Below, piece by piece: positions 58,901 to 64,000 of a stretch of 64,000 nt of DNA (within the stretch, counting starts at the first letter, position 1; every line of letters begins with the position of its first letter). The translations under genes and the position numbers were made by a program. Source of the stretch: Ilyonectria destructans (taxonomy: Eukaryota; Ascomycota; Sordariomycetes; Hypocreales; Nectriaceae). The notes below the pieces were generated by a model, which was not told the origin of the DNA, did no database searches, and worked only from the letters and a program-made list of their open reading frames with translations. Where the stretch lies: assembly GCA_020740775.1 (NCBI GenBank), contig JAHEWK010000002.1:3038001-3102000 (forward strand), given 5' to 3'.

Positions 58901-60793
58901 AGAAACAAGCCGGAAAAGTACGGCATGACAGGTGTGGACGCGCAGAGGGAGTATTTTGCGCGTCAGCGAGAACAAGCGGCCGAGAGCGCCATGATGGACG
59001 ACACAAGCGCCAAGCAGGAGCAAGAGGCCCAGGACATCAAACCCGACAATTTCGAAATTGAAATGATCCAAGTTGGAGACGTCATAAGCGACAGCGTCGA
59101 AGGTGAACCCGACGGCGTTCAAACGGGTTTGCAATCCAAGGTCGAGGATGTTGAAGATGAAGCCGAGGATGAACTCGCCACGGCCAAAGATGCCACGGCT
59201 AACCATGTTGTATCCGAGAGCGACATAAGCCTCAAGAAGCTAGGCAAGGAGCGGCTGTACACTATGGTACTGCCTGAGGATCGCCTGCTGCGTGGCTTCC
59301 CCTTCGCTCGGCAGGCTCCCTCTCCTCCTGAGCCGAAGCAACCTCCCAGCGAGAAGCAGATTGCATCCATGCAGTGGGAAGAGGAGGAGATCAGGATTGC
59401 CCAGCTCAAAAACGAAGAGGCGAACCAGCGAGCGGCGAGAAAACAGGACAAAGACAACCGCAAGCAACAGAACCGCGTCGCCAGAGGTGCCGATTCCACA
59501 CTCGACACTATCGTGGAAGCCGCCGATGGAAACTCCGAGAACGAGGCGAAAGAGGCCACGGATATCTTGGCACAAGAATCCGAGGATTCTGATTCAGATG
59601 CGAACGAATCGGACTTGGACGAGCCCCCACATCTCGGCCTCCTGCTTGACGAGGCAGACGAGGCAGACGAGGCAGACGAGGCAGATAAGGCTGTCGATGA
59701 GGAGGCCTCTGAGCCGGCAAACATCACAGAGCCCGACGATATAAGTGTCAGCACAACGTGTGAAGAGGCAGGGGAAGCCGCCGCCGAGGAGGATTCCAGT
59801 TCGCCTATGGTCATAGAGCCAGAGGTCGATGATGGTGCCAGTGGCATATTTGCGCAGGCAGAGACAGAAGCGGACAAGGCCGACTCGAGAGCCCAGAAGG
59901 CGCAAGAAGAGGCCCGGAATGAGGAGGAAGCGCTGCGTCTAGGCCCTTGTTTTTACCCACCAGGCTTCTTCGAGAACTCCAAGCTTGACTGGGAGGACGA
60001 CCTTGCCTGCCGCAATTTCGTCCAGGATGTCGAGATGACGGACAACCGCGAACTGCGGATCGTTTGGACGGCAGTTTCCGGAGAAGGCTTCTTTAGTTTC
60101 CAGGCCGACAAGAGCGGAGACTATGCCATCGACGTCCCCGGAGAAAAGTCTGTGCCGCAGCCTTATTTCGATGCACAGATGCCAGAATTAATTGCACGCG
60201 ACAATGGCTCTCGGGTCGTTTATGTCCACCCCGCTGTCGCAGATGTGGTTGCCGAAACGGACCATCTTTGGCAGAAGCGTGCAATTAAATATGCTCGGAT
60301 GCTTCAGGAGCATGAAGAGGCGAAGCAGGAAAAAGAGAGAAAGAAGCAGGAAGAAGGCGAAAAGGGGCAGGAGGAGGAAGAGAAGACGCAGCAGGTGACC
60401 GAGACCCAGGAGTCCACGGCTGCCCAGGAAAAGGAACACAAAGATGCACAGAACGAAGCTACGGACGAGCCAGAAGGGACACAGGTCGAGAAGCTTGTGA
60501 ACCTTGGTCACGATGCCGGCGTTGCCCAGCTGACCCGCACCGCAGTCGCCGCTGTGCCCATGCGGGACGACGAGGACGTTGAATTCCCCCCCAAGAAACG
60601 GGCTCGCAAGTCAACCACAAAGTGGGTGGAGGCTCAGGGCGAGGATGGGAACGGGAAAGGGGACGGGGAAAAGGAAGGGGATGACGACGACGACGCTGAA
60701 AATTCCGACGGCTGGACAGAATTGGTTGGCAAGGATGGCAACCTGCCTCCACAGGCGCCAAAGTCCGCCGTCTCGAGGTTCTTCTGGGATTGA
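55980..60793 (+). CDS. Large acidic protein of unknown function
   Basis: Exons 55980-56086, 56176-57690, 57745-58494 and 58558-60793 join in frame to 1535 residues. The third intron (58495-58557, 63 bp, GTATGT...ACTAAC...CTGCAG) is in frame, so a longer retained form is possible. I recognise no domain. Visible features: a Cys-rich spot (CCGCC) near residue 85, a helical folded part up to about residue 990, a strongly acidic region with (DEA)n repeats at about residues 1140-1160, coiled-coil Glu/Lys/Gln-rich stretches at about residues 1045-1070 and 1370-1400, and a bipartite nuclear signal PPKKRARK near residue 1470. It is intact and is the longest undamaged gene of the right-hand region. Nuclear location is inferred. 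Confidence 0.75.
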
Positions 60794-61909
60794 TTGAGCC
60801 AGAAAGGACAGGAATCGGATTCCCGATATTTCGGAAGAGCCTAGAGATTCTGCTCATTAACAGGCTAATCACTCATTGTTTTAAGGAGCTACCTTATTAG
60901 AGGTGTCGAGCTTATGACTCGATTATATAGTTTCTCTCGCGCCCTTAGGGAAATCGTCTAGCTGGCCTTGGTTGCTTGTCTAATTGTGTAGAAATTTGCA
61001 CCGGGCATCACAGCTAGTGTATGAGATCAAGGTTAATATACACTTGTCGATCTATACAACACCTTCTTCTCGGTGTGTGAGTTTGAAGGTGGACGCTACC
61101 CTCTAGCTATTAGGAGTCATGAATGGCATGCCGGCGCAGGCCCGAAACACCGCCTCGATAGCGGCCGCTGACAACGGCGGAGTGGCAAGGGAAGCCGTGC
61201 AGTAGTGTCTCCTCATCGGACATTAAACGGAGGAACGGATTGCTGATCGCCTTGAGATCCTCCAACGCCTCTACTACCCAGGCTAGAGCTGATAAGAATA
61301 GATCCGTGATACGCCGTAGGAGGGCCAGCCACACTCGATCCTCCGCGCGGATGCCGTAAGTAGGTAAATTGGCGATGCGTCAGTTTGGGGCCTCCATGCA
61401 GCATCCGTTTCGTCCTGATCGACCGTGGGGATATTACGGTGGATGCGAAGCTTGCTGAGCCCGTATGCACATTACACCCGGACCTAGTAGACATGCGACC
61501 CCCGCGTGGAGTTGTGCTGGTCTAAGAGACACGATAGGTCCGGTGCCATGCTCTCAGTATGACGATTGCAGAACGGGTACTGCTTGGCGGCGTCGAATGG
61601 GACCGTGATGAGGTTATAGAACTGGCTGTAGACGATGCCGTTCTAGAGCTCTCAGCTCCTCGGCCCGGGAGTGATCAAGGTTGGGGCATTGGTATGCCTT
61701 GATGAGAGGCTGTCAAGCCACATCGCAGTTGCTTTCTCACTGGAGGGCGACTTGACGCTCGCTCTTTTCGTAGCATTTTGTCCCTTAGCCATCTCAGTCG
61801 AGTACATATTTCTTGAACCATGGCCAGTAAACCATTGCGGTCCATGTCTTCATGTGCTCGAGAAAGGCAGCTATTTTAAGGATACCCAAGCCAGAGTTGG
61901 TGCGACCGA
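60794..61909. other. Spacer with unassigned fragments
   Basis: The minus-strand frame 61340-61110 (ALLRRITDLFLSALAWVVEA) looks like the C-terminal part of something, but it has an upstream stop. The plus-strand piece at 61560-61700 (MTIAERVLLGGVEWDRDEVI) is similarly isolated. No gene supported. Confidence 0.35.
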
Positions 61910-62541
61910 TTAGCTGATGGGGCCACAGAATCTCCAAATAGCAAGCAAGTTAGAGAACGTTATTCCAGGACAGTTCTTGGGGGTAGGGATACGTACAGTT
62001 CTTAGCGATGGTGTGCCATCTGGGGTGGTCTTCTCGGGGGACGTTGCGGCGTAAAACCACTCATGTCCCTGGATGATGATGCCATGCAAAGCCCTCAGTT
62101 CATTCAGCGCATCGTCCACGTACTGTGCTTCCAAGCGGGTGTCGTCTTGACTGGCTACGAGTCGCGCGGGTGCAACTCCATGCAGCAATGAGCGCAGCAT
62201 CTTCCAGCGGGCAGCTCGCCACACGCCGATTGCAAGACAGCCCCGTGGAAGTCGTTGCCAGATCTCTTAGTCTCGAGGCTGACGGCGATCGGGTACGAAT
62301 GCAGAGCGCTGTAGGATGTGTGGTTGATGCTCTTCTGGGGGGGCTCTTGGCGCAGGGATTCGGCCTCGATGGCGAAACGAGGATCTGGGTCTTGTCGAGG
62401 GTCAATGTAGAGGCAGAAGTCGATGCGTTTGTCGGGAGCGGGTGTGGGGAGATACTGTTTAATGATGGAAGCAGTGGTGGTGCTGACTAGGATTTTGACG
62501 AACATGCTTGCCTTTGAGGCCTCACCGGTCCCTTTTATCAA
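61910..62541 (-). pseudogene. Second PD-(D/E)XK-like relic
   Basis: The C-terminal half of the same family as 43.6-45.0 kb. Readable pieces: KRIDFCLYIDP (compare VDSCIYADL in the other), YPIAVSLETKRSGNDFHGAV (E-x-K strand), then a one-base loss at the LQIGVW position near 62215. In the shifted frame it continues WRAARWKMLRSLLHGVAP and LHGIIIQGHEWFYAATSPE. The N-terminal half is missing upstream of about 62541. Not functional. Confidence 0.6.
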
Positions 62542-62875
62542 GCGTCGGACTCAAGCAAGACGGTAGGGGCTCAGCTCCCGTGCTAGCACCGACCCCGATG
62601 CTCCCATTACCTTCAATACCACCAAGATCAGCATTAACAGCTGGGAAGGCGTTATCACCGAGATTACTACACTCCGCGACCAACTTGTTCGACTTGAAGC
62701 CAAGATCAACCCGAGCTCTGTCGGGGCTTGTTCCAGTGGATACGCGCTAAATCCAAGCGCCAACCCCACTGTACGGGCGGGAGCTCTGCCCCAAGGGCAC
62801 TGTCTTCATCACGTCTTCAGAAGTCCTGGCTTTCATCCAGCGCTAAAAACCAGTCACCTCCCATGCGCGATACAG
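62542..62875. other. Spacer before the SRPK-like kinase
   Basis: No gene recognised. It is the upstream flank of the kinase that starts at 62876. Confidence 0.4.
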
Positions 62876-64000
62876 ATGAATACTTGGCTATCACGTCAGG
62901 TCCTTTCGTGGCGCGCGACAACCTCAAGGGTTTGCTCTTTAAGCCCTTGTTTTCCACTGCCCGTAGGATCCAACTTCCTCCAGTCGCATTACTCGACCAT
63001 ATCAGCATCACCTGTTGATTACGGATACGTCGATGGGGTAGAGCATCTCAGCGACTACCGACCGGGCGGCTATCATCCAATTCACATCGACCATCGACTC
63101 AACAAACGATATCGAATTGTGCACAAACTCGGCCACGGTACTTTCTCCACTGTCTGGCTTGCCATCGACGAGAAGACATCACAATATGTCGCCATCAAAG
63201 TCGGCACCGCGGACGCGGATCGCACCGAGGTTGACATTCTCTCCCAACTCACACAGAGCGCTGCAAGCTGCAGCGACTCGGAAGACAAGCTGCCGCTAAT
63301 TCCCGTCGTTCTTGATCGGTTCGGTCTTGATGGGCCCAATGGCGCTCATCCGTGCCTCGTAACTCTTCCGGCGCGCTGCAGCTTGCGAGACGCAAGGGAG
63401 GTATCAGGCAGCTACTTATTTCAGCTTGATGTTGCCAGATCTCTTGCTGCGCAACTCGCCATGGCCGTGTCCCTCGTCCACTCACAGGGTTATGCCCATG
63501 GAGGTGAGCATCCCGTCGTATCAAACGTCGACAACTCAGCTGACACCGTGCTCTAGATCTTCATCTCGGCAATATTCTTTTACAGCTGCCCTCATCTCTC
63601 AACAGCTCATCGATACAGCAACTGTACGCACGGTACGGGGAGCCGGAGAAAGAGCCAGTAGTTCGTCTCGACACCCAGGCAGCATCAACGGAACCCGGGG
63701 TTCCTTCCTACGCAGTGCCTTCAGTGTGGCTGGGAGTACCAAGCAATGAGATTACCCTAGGCGAGGCGAAGTTAATACTGAGCGACTTTGGAGTTGCCTT
63801 TCGCCCAGGCGACAAGTCTCGGCTCGAGTCATACACACCCCTTGTACTCCGCCCACCTGAGGCATTCTTTGAGCCAGCAACGCCCCTAACATTTGCCTCT
63901 GACATTTGGAGCCTGGGCTGTGTGATTTTTGAGCTCCTCGCCCATAGGTCGCTCATCGACGGGTTCCTCGCACCGCAGGACGAGATTACGGCGCAGCAGG
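62876..64000 (+). CDS. SRPK-like protein kinase, 5' part (cut by right edge)
   Basis: Exons 62876-63503 and 63557-64000 (53 bp intron) encode the first 357 residues, open to the window edge. Residues 1-45 (MNTWLSRQVLSWRATTSRV...) are basic and Ser/Thr-rich, like the N-termini of fungal SRPK-type paralogues. Then come YRPGGYHPIHI (SRPK signature), HKLGHGTFSTVWLA (glycine loop), YVAIKVGTAD (lysine), YAHGDLHLGNILL (catalytic loop, with HGD in place of HRD), LSDFGVAFRPGD (DFG) and TFASDIWSLGCVIFELL. The large insert between lobes is typical of SRPKs. All key residues other than the Arg of HRD are present. The intact group of SRPK-like fungal paralogues has no settled function. Confidence 0.82.

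Noticed and set aside
59119..59877. 252-residue minus-strand frame rich in Ser
   Set aside because: It is the antisense of the acidic DEA-repeat region of the large plus-strand gene.

Overview
The window is nuclear DNA of a filamentous ascomycete, most likely a Sordariomycete and probably Hypocreales. Genes carry many 48-60 bp introns with GT..AG ends and CTAAC-like branch sites. The gene set is typical of the group: mating-type HMG gene, APC5, COX13, APN2, Zn2Cys6 regulator, FunK1 kinase, Fta2-like and PD-(D/E)XK-like families. I cannot name the species.

Layout. 1-5.3 kb: a partial minus-strand gene runs off the left edge, followed by the mating-type gene MAT1-2-1 (+) and APC5 (-). 5.3-26 kb: an accessory block that separates APC5 from COX13. 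It holds two copies of a palindromic repeat family (5.73-5.99 and 17.87-18.18 kb), a Zn2Cys6 regulator, an MFS exporter, a histidine phosphatase, a LINE relic, several broken genes (Fta2-like, FluG-type zinc finger, DUF7587-type, APH-like, JmjC-like), a TmpL-like adenylation/membrane/oxidoreductase fusion and an enoyl-CoA hydratase. 26.3-33.6 kb: COX13 (-) and APN2 (+) share a divergent promoter, then comes a LYS2-type aminoadipate reductase (-) with an apparent AT-AC intron. 34-64 kb: a second accessory region with a 2EXR/F-box-like protein, a broken C2H2 gene, 9-bp minisatellites, two PD-(D/E)XK-like relics, a membrane-ankyrin protein with nearly identical repeats, a broken FunK1 kinase, a second Fta2-like relic, an intact 1535-residue protein I do not recognise, and an SRPK-like kinase cut by the right edge.

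How it fits together. MAT1-2-1, APC5, COX13 and APN2 are the usual Hypocreales mating-type neighbourhood, but the order is MAT-APC5-[about 21 kb]-COX13-APN2, as if the APN2-COX13-APC5 block had been inverted and then split by accessory DNA. The conserved genes are all intact. Many accessory genes carry single nonsense codons or frameshifts, and pairs of non-coding repeats differ mainly by C-to-T/G-to-A changes in TpG/CpA context, which fits repeat-induced point mutation (RIP). The regulator, exporter and phosphatase at 6.7-12 kb may form a small co-regulated group; that is inference.
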